A stretch of DNA of 36,748 nucleotides from Gemella bergeri ATCC 700627 (GCF_000469465.1 NZ_KI271814.1:1-36748), one strand, 5' to 3'. Shown: positions 10,446 through 19,207, counted from the stretch's first letter. Notes: generated by a model from the sequence alone, not told the origin. Numbers and translations are program-made.

Positions 10446-10494
10446 AATGATTTATAAGCAAAAATGTTTTAATACCTTCTGCTTATAAATCATT
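10446..10494 (-). terminator. Terminator of the coaE-ecsAB-pepA gene string
   Basis: A perfect 15-base stem (10446-10460 with 10480-10494) with a 19-base loop, starting 15 bases after the pepA stop, with a T-rich tail on the minus strand. Confidence 0.7.
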
Positions 10495-10508
10495 ATATCT
10501 TTCTATCA

Positions 10509-11948
10509 TTATTTATTTAATAAATTAAATAACGTTTTTACATGAACACCTGTTGCTCCTTTTGGTAAATATCTTTCAGAATTTGATAAGTATGCTGTTC
10601 CTGCTATATCTAAATGAATCCACGGAATATCATTTGCTACAAAATTTTCTATAAAGAGTCCTGCTGTTATCGTTCCTCCTAATCTACCGCCGGTATTTTT
10701 CACATCAGCTACCGATGATTTATTTAATTTTCTAAAACTGTCATCTACAGGTAGTTGCCATACTCGTTCTCCTGCTTTTAATGAAGCAATTTTTAATTCA
10801 TTAAAGAAATTATCGTTATTAGTAACTGCTCCGGTATAAAATTCCCCTAAAGCTATTAAACAAGCTCCGGTTAATGTTGCTAAATCTATTACTTTGTTTA
10901 CTTTTAGTTTTTCAGTTGCATAATATACAGAATCTGCCAAAGTTATTCTTCCCTCTGCATCTGTATTAAGAACTTCTATTGTTTTTCCTGATAATGTTTC
11001 AACAATATCTCCGGGTTTATATGCACTTCCGGAAATCATATTTTCGCAAGCTCCAACTATTCCAATTACATTTGTTTTTAATTTTCTTTTTGCAATAAGG
11101 TGCATTGTCCCTATTACGGTTCCTGCCCCTCCCATATCACAGTGCATAATATCCATGCTATTAGCTGTCGGTTTTATTGAATAACCTCCACTATCATAAG
11201 TTACTCCTTTTCCTACCAATCCCATTACTTCATCGCTATCGGCATTGTTTAAATACTTCATTACAATAAATCGAGGTTTTCTAGCGGATGCACGACCTAC
11301 AGCTAAAAGTCCTTTTAAGCCTATCTCTTCACATTGCTTTTCGTCATATACCTCTACCGTTACTCCCAGTGGTTCCAATTTTTCAACAACTATATTTGCC
11401 AATGTTTCCGGATATAAATACTCCGCTCTTTCATTAACTAAATCTCTTGAGAAAAATATCGCCTCCATAGTGTCTTGTGCTTCATTTATATCTTTTTCTA
11501 ATGTAGTTATTAATTCTTCTGTTGAAATATTTATTGTTAATACCGGTAATTCTTCCCTATCACTTTTATACTTATCGAAATTATAAATAGCATGTATACT
11601 TCCTTCAACCGCAGCTTTTACTACAAAGTTGCCTGTTAAATGATCTATTTTTGGTATTTGTATATTAACTTCATATTCTTTTACTTTTAATAAATTTTTT
11701 ACCAATTTAAAAAATGCTTCTCTTATTTCATCTTCAGTTAATTCTTTGAATTTTCCTAAACCTAATAAAATTTCTTTTTCTCCATTATACGGCAAATTAT
11801 TAAATATTTCATTTAACTTCCCTGAGAATAATTCTTTTCCTTTTGTATAATCTAATAACTCGCTGTTATATTCCTTATCCTCAAATACAGGTGTTACTTT
11901 TACTCCGCTTTTATCGGTTGTATTAAATTTTATTTTTTCTATATTCAT
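10509..11948 (-). CDS. pepA: Leucyl aminopeptidase, M17 family
   Basis: Cytoplasmic two-metal aminopeptidase of 479 residues that removes N-terminal residues from peptides. The catalytic domain shows VGKGVTYDSGGYSIKP (metal Lys and Asp, about residue 245), MDIMHCDMGGAG (about 267) and the M17 signature NTDAEGRITLAD (about 328, with the catalytic Arg). The N-terminal 170 residues are the usual divergent macro-like domain. AAAGGA about ten bases upstream sets the start. Last gene of a minus-strand string, 23 bases after the HemY-like gene. Confidence 0.95.
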   Translation of the reverse strand: MNIEKIKFNTTDKSGVKVTPVFEDKEYNSELLDYTKGKELFSGKLNEIFNNLPYNGEKEILLGLGKFKELTEDEIREAFFKLVKNLLKVKEYEVNIQIPKIDHLTGNFVVKAAVEGSIHAIYNFDKYKSDREELPVLTINISTEELITTLEKDINEAQDTMEAIFFSRDLVNERAEYLYPETLANIVVEKLEPLGVTVEVYDEKQCEEIGLKGLLAVGRASARKPRFIVMKYLNNADSDEVMGLVGKGVTYDSGGYSIKPTANSMDIMHCDMGGAGTVIGTMHLIAKRKLKTNVIGIVGACENMISGSAYKPGDIVETLSGKTIEVLNTDAEGRITLADSVYYATEKLKVNKVIDLATLTGACLIALGEFYTGAVTNNDNFFNELKIASLKAGERVWQLPVDDSFRKLNKSSVADVKNTGGRLGGTITAGLFIENFVANDIPWIHLDIAGTAYLSNSERYLPKGATGVHVKTLFNLLNK

Positions 11949-11971
11949 TTTTTATATTCCTTTCGTTTATC

Positions 11972-13375
11972 TTATTTTTTCAATATTTCTTTTGCAGTTT
12001 CTTTTGCTTCTAATATTGTATTTTCGAGATTGGTGGCTTTTTTTGATGCACCTATTATATATAGATTCGGATATTTTTCTTTCATATAGTCAACAAAACC
12101 GTTAATTTTCTTATTATACTTTCCATTACAATATCTGTAATTATCTTCTAATCTATTAACATAATATCTTTCCGGTTTCCCTACAAAACCGTGAACCATT
12201 TGAATTTCTTTTTCTATTAATTCTTTTATCTGTTCATCTGTTTTTTCAAATAATTCATTAACTTTATTTTGCCGATTAATATAAGCTCTTACTATTTGTA
12301 TTCCGCTCATTTTTATATCTATCCACTCGTTACTAACATACTCCAACTTCGTCACATAATTACCGGTATTTTTTGGAAAAATTATCTCTCCTATTTCTCT
12401 ATTTATATGTAAATCCTCTCTTTTATAAACAAAAGTTACTACTATGTTAGATACATACTTTATAGTGGCAAAAAATTGTTCTACCACTTTATCTCCATTA
12501 AACCATGGCAAAAAATTGTTATGATTTAAAGCTAATACTACATAATCATATTGATAAATACTTCCATTGGAATGAACTAAATATTTATTATCTATTTTTT
12601 CTATTTTTTCTATTTTTTCTATTTTCCTATTAAATTCTAAAAATACTCTATCCGAAAAATTTGACTCTAATGTTTCTACAAAAGACTTTAAAGTGAATTT
12701 TAACCTATATTTGCTTCCTATACTAATATTATCAGTAACATTCTTATTATACATATCTTCTAGCACTTCGTTAATATATTCTTTTTGAATAGTTAAAAAC
12801 GAAAGTTCCGGCATTAAACTTACCATATTCTGATTAGAAACATCACTTCCATAATGACTTGTTAGTAAAGGCTCTATAAGATTATGATATATTTTAGAAT
12901 TAATATTAGAAGTAAAAAATCGTTTTACCGTCATATTTTTTATATTTTCTTCTTCCATTGTTTTGTGCATATTATAAGCAATAGATAATTTTTCTTTAAA
13001 ATCGAATAAATCTGAAAATAACAATTCTCTTTTTTCCAACGGATAACCATAGAGCATTTTCTCAGGAAGGTATTTTACTCCCTCTTTTGTAAAGAAAACT
13101 TTTTTAGTGTTACTACTTTCTATTAAATATCTATGAAGTCCAAGCTCAATCATTAAGTAAAATAATATACCTTGTCCATATATTGCATTATGCCAACCGT
13201 TATCATAGATTTCTTGCCCATATTGAAATTTTCCAAATCTATTTTTGGCAAATTCTAAATCTTTCTCAATAATATCAATATTATATTTTTTTGAATTAAT
13301 ACTTGAAAATTTATCAAGAAAGTATGCACAGCTTACTCCGGATAAATCTCCCCCAATGATTGCTATATTCTTCAT
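11972..13375 (-). CDS. Degenerate HemY/protoporphyrinogen-oxidase-like flavoprotein
   Basis: A 467-residue protein, the usual length of the HemY/CgoX amine-oxidase-fold family. Homology is seen in KNIAIIGGDLSGVSCAYFL, IIEKD (ribose-binding Glu), YDNGWHNAI, the central LIEPLLTSHYGSDVSN (compare the EPLLSGIYAGD region of HemY) and the C-terminal LYIIGASKKATNLENTI. Both FAD-contact motifs differ: the GxGxxG middle Gly is Asp (GGDLSG) and the C-terminal GxGI is lost. A KIEKIEKIEKI run around residues 255-265 is encoded by 9-base tandem repeats. SD AGGAGA is good. It sits between ecsB and pepA with short gaps, and no heme synthesis gene is in the window. Function unknown; a non-heme role or loss of FAD binding is possible. 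Confidence 0.65.
   Translation of the reverse strand: MKNIAIIGGDLSGVSCAYFLDKFSSINSKKYNIDIIEKDLEFAKNRFGKFQYGQEIYDNGWHNAIYGQGILFYLMIELGLHRYLIESSNTKKVFFTKEGVKYLPEKMLYGYPLEKRELLFSDLFDFKEKLSIAYNMHKTMEEENIKNMTVKRFFTSNINSKIYHNLIEPLLTSHYGSDVSNQNMVSLMPELSFLTIQKEYINEVLEDMYNKNVTDNISIGSKYRLKFTLKSFVETLESNFSDRVFLEFNRKIEKIEKIEKIDNKYLVHSNGSIYQYDYVVLALNHNNFLPWFNGDKVVEQFFATIKYVSNIVVTFVYKREDLHINREIGEIIFPKNTGNYVTKLEYVSNEWIDIKMSGIQIVRAYINRQNKVNELFEKTDEQIKELIEKEIQMVHGFVGKPERYYVNRLEDNYRYCNGKYNKKINGFVDYMKEKYPNLYIIGASKKATNLENTILEAKETAKEILKK
12592..12627 (-). repeat. 9-base tandem repeat inside the HemY-like gene
   Basis: Three perfect copies of CTATTTTTT (plus-strand reading; 12592-12618) and a fourth partial copy (12619-12627). 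It encodes repeated Lys-Ile-Glu. Because the unit is 9 bases, copy-number change by slippage would keep the frame, but the T6 tracts could also frameshift. Confidence 0.9.
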
Positions 13376-13388
13376 GATTTCTCCTAAA

Positions 13389-14606
13389 TTATTTCACCTT
13401 TACTATAAAAATTCTTGCTACTAAATTTGCCAGAATTAAAGCTACTATATTTATTATTACATTATTTATATTAATATTAGTTAATAATATTGATATTAAT
13501 GTCAGTAATAATGTTGTCAACAACATAACAACAGTTAACAAATGTCTAAAACTATTTACTTTAATCTCTTCTTTTACCGGAAGTACATGACTCCAAATGC
13601 TATTATTTATTTTTTTATATAGGGGTACTAACTGGATTATTGTCAAATAGCTATATGATACGATTATTACCATTGATACATAACTGTTTTTTAAACTGTA
13701 AATAAACATTACTGCAACCAGCATTAATCTTAATGCTAAAAATATCGTATTTTCTTGTCTTAAAAATACTCGATAATAATAGTATTTAAAACTGTTTTCT
13801 ACAGAGAAATTATCTTCTTTTAATTTTGGTAATAATATATCAAAATATTTTCGTCTGGCTACTTTTATATTATCCATCGGTACATCTACAAACATGTTTA
13901 CGAATTTTAAATAATTTTCCTTACGTTGTTTATCGTAATCCGCCGCTCCGTACCAATTTATATTGGTATAAACCTTATTTGTTTTTATCATTACCATAAC
14001 CATAATAATAAAAATTGTTATTACCATATAATCATAATAATTTTTATGTAATACCACTTTTAATAAAGATAATACCAAAATTAAATATTGAAGTACAGAA
14101 CTCGTTATTTTCGGTTTGTTATAAACCGCTTCTCCCAACTTCATTCCATTAACAACAATAATTGCTAAAAATAAAATTGCTACATTTATAATTTGTAAGT
14201 TATTTTGAAATTCTCCTACCCTGTCGATAATAGGTTTAGTTCCAAAATAAAATATCACCGTAATTACCAAATGTCCTATTGTACTCATTGTTAAAGTATT
14301 TTTATATATTTTAACGTAGTATTTTTCGAGCGGAAGTAAGAAAACCGAATCCGCTTCTTTTATAAATGTTTTAGCTTTCGTAAAAGTAATCAGGTAGCTT
14401 AAAAGTAAAATTGCTATGATTAATACTGCCCTCATCTCAAATTTAGTAGCAACAGCTAACCATTTTGAGTAATTTATCATTACAGCCCCAAGCACGATAA
14501 TAAGAAACATAATCAGGTGCGAATTAAATATGTACTTACTATATAATGCCCTTTTTTCTCGTTCTTTTTTTCTCCTATCATTGAAAATAGTCGTAATATC
14601 AGTCAT
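13389..14606 (-). CDS. ecsB: ABC transporter permease EcsB
   Basis: Integral membrane subunit of the Ecs ABC transporter, 405 residues with several hydrophobic helices. The start MTDITTIFNDRRKKEREKR and the following helix around KYIFNSHLIMFLIIVLGAV are characteristic of EcsB. Ecs mutants in Bacillus subtilis are defective in protein secretion, competence and regulated membrane proteolysis; the substrate is not established. The start overlaps the end of ecsA by 8 bases and has the SD AGAGGA. No ecsC homologue is seen. Confidence 0.88.
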   Translation of the reverse strand: MTDITTIFNDRRKKEREKRALYSKYIFNSHLIMFLIIVLGAVMINYSKWLAVATKFEMRAVLIIAILLLSYLITFTKAKTFIKEADSVFLLPLEKYYVKIYKNTLTMSTIGHLVITVIFYFGTKPIIDRVGEFQNNLQIINVAILFLAIIVVNGMKLGEAVYNKPKITSSVLQYLILVLSLLKVVLHKNYYDYMVITIFIIMVMVMIKTNKVYTNINWYGAADYDKQRKENYLKFVNMFVDVPMDNIKVARRKYFDILLPKLKEDNFSVENSFKYYYYRVFLRQENTIFLALRLMLVAVMFIYSLKNSYVSMVIIVSYSYLTIIQLVPLYKKINNSIWSHVLPVKEEIKVNSFRHLLTVVMLLTTLLLTLISILLTNININNVIINIVALILANLVARIFIVKVK

Positions 14607-15342
14607 TATTTCCTCTTACAGTTAAAGCCAAATATATTTCATCTAAAGACGCACCTTCCATTTTAAATTCCGCTCTTAATTTATCAAGATTTCCACTTGC
14701 CAATATTTTTCCCTCATGAATAATAACGAAGTTATCACAATATCTTTCTGCTGTTGCTAATATATGAGTAGACATCAAAATACTGGCACCTGAATCTTTC
14801 CTTTTACACATTAAATTAATTAAATCATTAATCGCAATCGGATCAAGACCTAAAAACGGTTCATCTATAATATAAAGACTAGGTTCTACTAAAAAGGCAC
14901 ATATAATCATTACCTTTTGCTTCATCCCTTTTGAAAAATGAACGGGGAAAAACTTTATTTTATCACTCAACTTAAATAATTCCAATAACTCATCAGCAAC
15001 TTCCCAAGTATGCTTCATATCTAATCCATAAGCCATAGCAGTTAAGTTAATATGTTCTTCCAATGTGAGTTCATCGTACAGTACAGGAGATTCCGGAATG
15101 TAGGTAATGCTCTTTCTATAATTTTCATTATCACTTTCCATCGTAAGATTATTTACTCTTATCTCACCTTCCATAGCATTAAGAAGCCCTAATATATGTT
15201 TTATAGTTGTACTCTTACCTGCACCGTTTAAACCTATTAATGCTGTTATGCTTCCTTGGGGAATTTCTATATTAATATTTTCTATTACTTTCTTTCTATT
15301 ATAACCTCCTGTCAGATTTTTTATCTCAAGTATATTTGTCAT
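14599..15342 (-). CDS. ecsA: ABC transporter ATP-binding protein EcsA
   Basis: ATPase of 247 residues. Walker A is GLNGAGKST (about residue 38), the signature FSKGMKQKVM replaces the usual LSGGQ as in EcsA proteins, Walker B with catalytic Glu is LYIIDEPFLGLDP, and the switch His is in STHILATAE. It overlaps ecsB by 8 bases and begins 3 bases after the coaE stop, with GGGG inside the coaE end serving as SD. Confidence 0.92.
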   Translation of the reverse strand: MTNILEIKNLTGGYNRKKVIENINIEIPQGSITALIGLNGAGKSTTIKHILGLLNAMEGEIRVNNLTMESDNENYRKSITYIPESPVLYDELTLEEHINLTAMAYGLDMKHTWEVADELLELFKLSDKIKFFPVHFSKGMKQKVMIICAFLVEPSLYIIDEPFLGLDPIAINDLINLMCKRKDSGASILMSTHILATAERYCDNFVIIHEGKILASGNLDKLRAEFKMEGASLDEIYLALTVRGNND

Positions 15343-15345
15343 TAA

Positions 15346-15933
15346 TTATCCGTCCCCTTTCAATAATTCTTCTATAATATTATCTACTTGTTTATAGGTG
15401 AATTCTAATGAATTACTGTTATTCACTATGTAATCACCTAGTTTCGCTTTTTCTTTTGAACTTAATTGACTGTTTATTCTTCTTAAAGCATTTTGTTTAG
15501 TTAAATTATTTCTCTTCATTAATCGTTTCAATTGAGTTTTCTCATCACAATAAACAACTATTGTTTTATCTACTAAATCGCTAAATTTTGCTTCGAAAAG
15601 CAATGCAACATCTATAAAAACTAATTTTTCTTTAGAATATTTTTTTTCAATTTTCCTTATTTCATTTTTTATTTTAGGATGTATTATTTCATTTAATTTC
15701 TCTAAGTTCTTGCTATTGCCAAATACTAAACTGCCAAGTTTTAAACGATTCACTCCATGAGTATCTAAAATTTGCTCACCAAAAATCTTAACAAGTTTTT
15801 CTACTACATCCTTACTATTTAATTTTTCATGACCGATTTTATCTGCATCAATAACAATATATCCAAGTTTTTTTAAATAATTTGAAACTGCACTTTTACC
15901 ACAGGCAATACTTCCTGTAACTCCCACGTTCAA
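15346..15933 (-). CDS. coaE: Dephospho-CoA kinase
   Basis: Last step of coenzyme A synthesis: phosphorylation of the 3'-hydroxyl of dephospho-CoA. The P-loop is GVTGSIACGKS at the N-terminus, then VIDADKIGHE, LVFIDVALLFEA and KRLMKRN (lid). About 195-200 residues, normal. Start is uncertain: the ATG at 15948 has no SD, whereas GGAG lies nine bases before a TTG at 15933 that gives the usual N-terminus just before the P-loop, so I favour TTG. It leads the coaE-ecsA-ecsB string, an unusual pairing with no clear functional link. Confidence 0.92.
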   Translation of the reverse strand: MNVGVTGSIACGKSAVSNYLKKLGYIVIDADKIGHEKLNSKDVVEKLVKIFGEQILDTHGVNRLKLGSLVFGNSKNLEKLNEIIHPKIKNEIRKIEKKYSKEKLVFIDVALLFEAKFSDLVDKTIVVYCDEKTQLKRLMKRNNLTKQNALRRINSQLSSKEKAKLGDYIVNNSNSLEFTYKQVDNIIEELLKGDG

Positions 15934-15977
15934 ACAAATCATCTCCATTTATAAGAATTCAAGCAACTTAAATATAA

Positions 15978-15986
15978 TTTTAACAC
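15978..15986 (-). promoter_or_regulatory. Extended -10 promoter upstream of coaE
   Basis: On the minus strand TGT-TAAAAT fits an extended -10 about 30 bases upstream of the coaE start; the -35 is poor. Confidence 0.35.
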
Positions 15987-16013
15987 ATTAATTATTTAAT
16001 ATCTATAAAAAAA

Positions 16014-16071
16014 TGAGAGTAGGACAAAAATTATAATTGCTAACCAATTTACTTTTAAACCTACTCCCATA
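16014..16071 (-). terminator. Terminator of the AAT permease, resembling a dispersed hairpin repeat
   Basis: Arms 16014-16024 (ATGAGAGTAGG) and 16061-16071 pair at 10 of 11 positions around a 36-base loop. On the minus strand the stem is followed by seven T, 85 bases after the permease stop. The GAGTAGGACAAAAA wording recalls the intergenic hairpins of staphylococci. Confidence 0.6.
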
Positions 16072-16155
16072 AAATTTACCAAATTACTTTGCGTGTACTT
16101 ATAACATTTTTACAAACCAGTAAATTCTTCTATATTATTTATAATCATTTAAAAT

Positions 16156-17601
16156 CTATTTTTCATCACCAAATGGGTTAATATCCATTTCTTCTAATTT
16201 AACGTATTTTCTTTTTGTTACAAGTTTAAATCCAATATAAAGTAATAGACAAATAACCGGACAAACCAAATTATATGACATTTGTAAAAAACCACCGGTT
16301 AAATAATCCGCCACTAATTGTAATATTATTATTAAAATAAATACAGTTAGAGCAATATATGATCCTACCACACCTGTTTTTGCTGTATAAGGAAGAACAT
16401 CTTCAGCCTTTTTCCCTTGCTTAATAATCGCTTTTCTTAGTCTTATTTGAGAAACGAGAGAAACAATCCAAATAAGCATAACAATAATTCCAACCATTGA
16501 CAATAGCATATAATATCCACTTGGATTATAATGTTCAAACACAAAGCAAAGTATCATAAATACAGCAGAAAAAGTTAATGCTATTGACGGTGTTGAGTTT
16601 GAATTTAATTGCTTAAACATTTTAGGTCCATAATTGCTGGAACTTAATGAAAATAATTGTCGACTTGACACGTACATTCCTGAATTAGCAGCTGAAAGCA
16701 CTGATGTTAAAATAACAATATTCATAACTACAGCCGCTACCGATAATCCAACATTTTGGAACACAATAGTAAATGGTGATGCTGTTACATTATTAGTATC
16801 CAACAGTCTAACATCATCTGCTGACACAATTGATGATATAATAAACATCGTTGCAATATAAAAAATTAAAATTCTCCAAAATACTTGCTTAACCGCTTTA
16901 GGCATAGTCTCTTTGGGATTGGGAGATTCTCCTGCCGTTACCGCTACAACCTCTGTTCCTCCAAATGAGAATGCCGCTGTAGAGAATACACCAAATAATC
17001 CTAAAAGTCCGGCTGAAGAAGTTTTTTCTCCGTTTTTAATAAAGGTAGAAATCCCTGCTTCTGAATTACCGGATATACCAAAAATAATTGCTGCTCCAAC
17101 TATTAAGAAAACTACTACCGTTATTACTTTTATAATCGTTATCCAATATTCTACTTCTCCAAAAACTTTAACACTAACTAAGTTTAGTATATATAGTAAT
17201 AACAAAAAGACAATACAAATAGAAAATGTAGAAAATTGTCTAAAATATTCCCAATAATGTAAAATTTTCGATAGTGTAATAATATCCACACTTGCCACTA
17301 AAATCCATAAAATCCAGTACAGCCAACCGATACCAAAGCCAAGTCCCGGGTCAATAAATCTAGTCGCATATGATCCAAATGAACCTGATACCGGATAAAA
17401 TGTTGCTAATTCCCCTATTGAAGCCATTAAAAAATAAATAATTACTCCAATCAACGCATATGTAAATACCGCTCCGTAAGATCCGGCTTTACTGACTACC
17501 GCACCACTCGCCATAAATAGACCAGTTCCTATACAACCGCCTATGGCGATCATACTAATGTGTCTTGCTTGCAATTTTCTTTCCATTTTTGGATTTGTCA
17601 T
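16156..17601 (-). CDS. AAT-family amino acid permease
   Basis: Integral membrane transporter of 481 residues with about 12 hydrophobic helices. The opening KLQARHISMIAIGGCIGTGLF is the hallmark of the amino acid transporter (AAT) branch that includes LysP, RocE, HutM and GabP; the helix-1 break is GCIGTG. YPVSGSFGSYATRFIDPGLGFGIGWLYW and FSFGGTEVVAVTAGESPNP are also typical. GAGGGG is 11-12 bases from the ATG, a slightly long spacing. Monocistronic with its own strong promoter. Lysine or another cationic/aromatic amino acid is likely but not decidable by eye. Confidence 0.9.
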   Translation of the reverse strand: MTNPKMERKLQARHISMIAIGGCIGTGLFMASGAVVSKAGSYGAVFTYALIGVIIYFLMASIGELATFYPVSGSFGSYATRFIDPGLGFGIGWLYWILWILVASVDIITLSKILHYWEYFRQFSTFSICIVFLLLLYILNLVSVKVFGEVEYWITIIKVITVVVFLIVGAAIIFGISGNSEAGISTFIKNGEKTSSAGLLGLFGVFSTAAFSFGGTEVVAVTAGESPNPKETMPKAVKQVFWRILIFYIATMFIISSIVSADDVRLLDTNNVTASPFTIVFQNVGLSVAAVVMNIVILTSVLSAANSGMYVSSRQLFSLSSSNYGPKMFKQLNSNSTPSIALTFSAVFMILCFVFEHYNPSGYYMLLSMVGIIVMLIWIVSLVSQIRLRKAIIKQGKKAEDVLPYTAKTGVVGSYIALTVFILIIILQLVADYLTGGFLQMSYNLVCPVICLLLYIGFKLVTKRKYVKLEEMDINPFGDEK

Positions 17602-17642
17602 GCAACCACTTCCCCTCTTTATAATATCGTATTTTGTACTAG

Positions 17643-17671
17643 ATTATACTACTATTTATTCAATATGTAAA
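17643..17671 (-). promoter_or_regulatory. SigA promoter of the AAT permease
   Basis: On the minus strand TTTACA, a 17-base spacer and a perfect TATAAT, about 42 bases before the start codon. Confidence 0.65.
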
Positions 17672-17762
17672 GTATTTCTGCTTATTTTCTCTGATAATAA
17701 AAAATAATAATCTGATAATTCAAACTACTATTTATTTTTTGTATCATAGTTGACAAATCTTT

Positions 17763-17787
17763 TTAATTGATAACTAATCTCAATTAA
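17763..17787. promoter_or_regulatory. Inverted repeat, candidate operator
   Basis: TTAATTGA (17763-17770), a 9-base spacer and TCAATTAA (17780-17787) are exact inverted arms. They cover where a -10 would be for the TTGACA at 17750-17755. The regulator is unknown. Confidence 0.35.
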
Positions 17788-17989
17788 GAAATATTTTTAT
17801 GTTTTGAAATATAATTTTTATATAACGATATTTTAAATTTAGTTAACATAATTTTTATAGTTTTATTTAGTTTTTAATTTTCTCTACATTTTTATTAAAA
17901 AATTATTTTAAAACCTTTATTTTAAAAAGAAAAATTCAATCGTTTACAACCTTATTTTTTTTATATATAATGGTTTCTATAAGACATAG

Positions 17990-18018
17990 TTGACTTTTAT
18001 TTTAATTATTTCTATATA
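17990..18018 (+). promoter_or_regulatory. SigA promoter of the acyl-CoA-dehydrogenase-like gene
   Basis: TTGACT, a 17-base spacer and TATATA, about 40 bases before the start. The -35 is within CATAGTTGAC, a 10-mer also present at 17745-17754. Confidence 0.6.
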
Positions 18019-18059
18019 CATTCACTACTGTCTAATTAAATTTTAGGAGGGTTAAATAT

Positions 18060-19187
18060 ATGACAACATTTTACAATAAGGCAAGAGAGTTCGCTAAAAA
18101 ATATATCGATCCTATTGCAAAAGAAATAGATGAAAAAGAAAGATTTCCTGAGGAAGTTTTTGAAGAACTGGGAAAAGCCGGCTATTTTAAACTGATGATT
18201 CCTGAAGAATTTGGCGGTTTAGGTAAAAACATGCAGGAACATGCCGATGCTTGTCGTGCTTTCGCAAAATCAAGTGCTACTGTAGGTCTTTGTTATATGA
18301 TGCACAATGTTGCTTTAAATTGTATTCTTTCTTATGCTGATGAATCTTTAAAAGCTAAAATCTGTAAAGATGTCGTAGAAAATGAAAAATTCTTAGCATT
18401 GGCTTATAGTGAACTTGGTACCGGAACTCACTTCTATATCTCAGACTTAAAAACTGATTTCAAAGAAAATTCTGTTGTTTTCAATGGTGTAAAAAGTATG
18501 GTTACTTCTGCTTTACATGCATCTTATTACTTAGTTCTTGCTCCATCTGACGTAGAAGGAGGAATTGATAACTGGATAATTCCACTTAATACTGACGGAT
18601 TAAACTTTAAACCTAATACTTGGCATGGCTTAGGTATGCGTGGTAACGTATCATGTCAAATGGCTATTGATAATGTAGAACTGGATAAATCTTGGCGTAT
18701 TGGTAAAGCCGGTAGCGGTGTTGAACAAGTATTTACTATTGTTGCTACTTACTTTATTACCGGATTAGCGGCTGTTTATACAGGACTTTGTCAAGCTATT
18801 TTAGATGAAGCAGTTGAGCATACTACTAATAGAAAATATCCTGATGGTAAGTCTTTAAGCAATATTGAAACTGTTCAAATTCATCTTGCTAAGATCTATT
18901 CACAAACTAATGCTGCTGTCCTAGGAACAAATGAAGCCGTACGCAGTTTCTTAGCGGGGGAAGAAGATGCTCTTGCTAAAATTTTATCAGCACGTATTTT
19001 TGCTAGTGAAGCATCTATTGAATTGGCAAGAATTGGAATGCGTGTTGGTGGCGGTAAAGCCTATAACCGTATGGGTAATATGGAACGTTACCTAAGAGAT
19101 TCATTTGCAAGTCACATTATGGCTCCAAGCGTTGACGTTCTTACACTTTGGTTAGGTAAGGCTATTACCGGTCAACAATTACCATAA
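18060..19187 (+). CDS. Acyl-CoA-dehydrogenase-fold flavoprotein, probably not a classical dehydrogenase
   Basis: A 375-residue protein with the whole acyl-CoA dehydrogenase layout: N-terminal helices (KAGYFKLMIPEEFGGLG), middle beta domain (ALAYSELGTGTH, WHGLGMRGNVSC) and C-terminal helices (RVGGGKAYNRMGNMERYLRDS). The base that removes the alpha proton, normally Glu in the YEGT segment, aligns here to Ala355 in IMAPS, and the alternative Glu of the isovaleryl-CoA type aligns near Thr230-Tyr231. Such losses are seen in flavin-dependent monooxygenases of this fold (DszC type). SD AGGAGGG. First of four linked genes leading to a core MetE. No other fatty-acid oxidation gene is present, so beta-oxidation is unlikely. 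Reaction unknown. Confidence 0.8.
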   Translation: MTTFYNKAREFAKKYIDPIAKEIDEKERFPEEVFEELGKAGYFKLMIPEEFGGLGKNMQEHADACRAFAKSSATVGLCYMMHNVALNCILSYADESLKAKICKDVVENEKFLALAYSELGTGTHFYISDLKTDFKENSVVFNGVKSMVTSALHASYYLVLAPSDVEGGIDNWIIPLNTDGLNFKPNTWHGLGMRGNVSCQMAIDNVELDKSWRIGKAGSGVEQVFTIVATYFITGLAAVYTGLCQAILDEAVEHTTNRKYPDGKSLSNIETVQIHLAKIYSQTNAAVLGTNEAVRSFLAGEEDALAKILSARIFASEASIELARIGMRVGGGKAYNRMGNMERYLRDSFASHIMAPSVDVLTLWLGKAITGQQLP

Positions 19188-19207
19188 AATAAATTAAAAT
19201 ATGGAGG

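Larger units (their letters stand above)
9893..10508. other. 616-base gene-free region between pepA and ald
   Basis: No credible coding sequence. From the right: the pepA terminator (10446-10494), a stretch with nothing I can name (10281-10440), a candidate small RNA unit on the plus strand (10156-10280), more featureless AT-rich DNA, then the cre-like site and the weak ald promoter (9922-9964). Confidence 0.6.
17602..18059. other. 458-base divergent intergenic region
   Basis: No gene. It holds the permease promoter (minus strand, 17643-17671), a second TTGACA with a palindrome in its -10 zone (17745-17787), about 190 AT-rich bases with nothing recognisable, and the promoter of the acyl-CoA-dehydrogenase-like gene (17990-18018). 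I saw no conserved S-box or T-box elements. Confidence 0.6.

Noticed and set aside
17602-18059. S-box, T-box or cobalamin riboswitch upstream of the cluster ending in the MetE core
   Set aside because: The region is almost pure A/T and lacks the conserved GC-rich helices and loop sequences of these elements.
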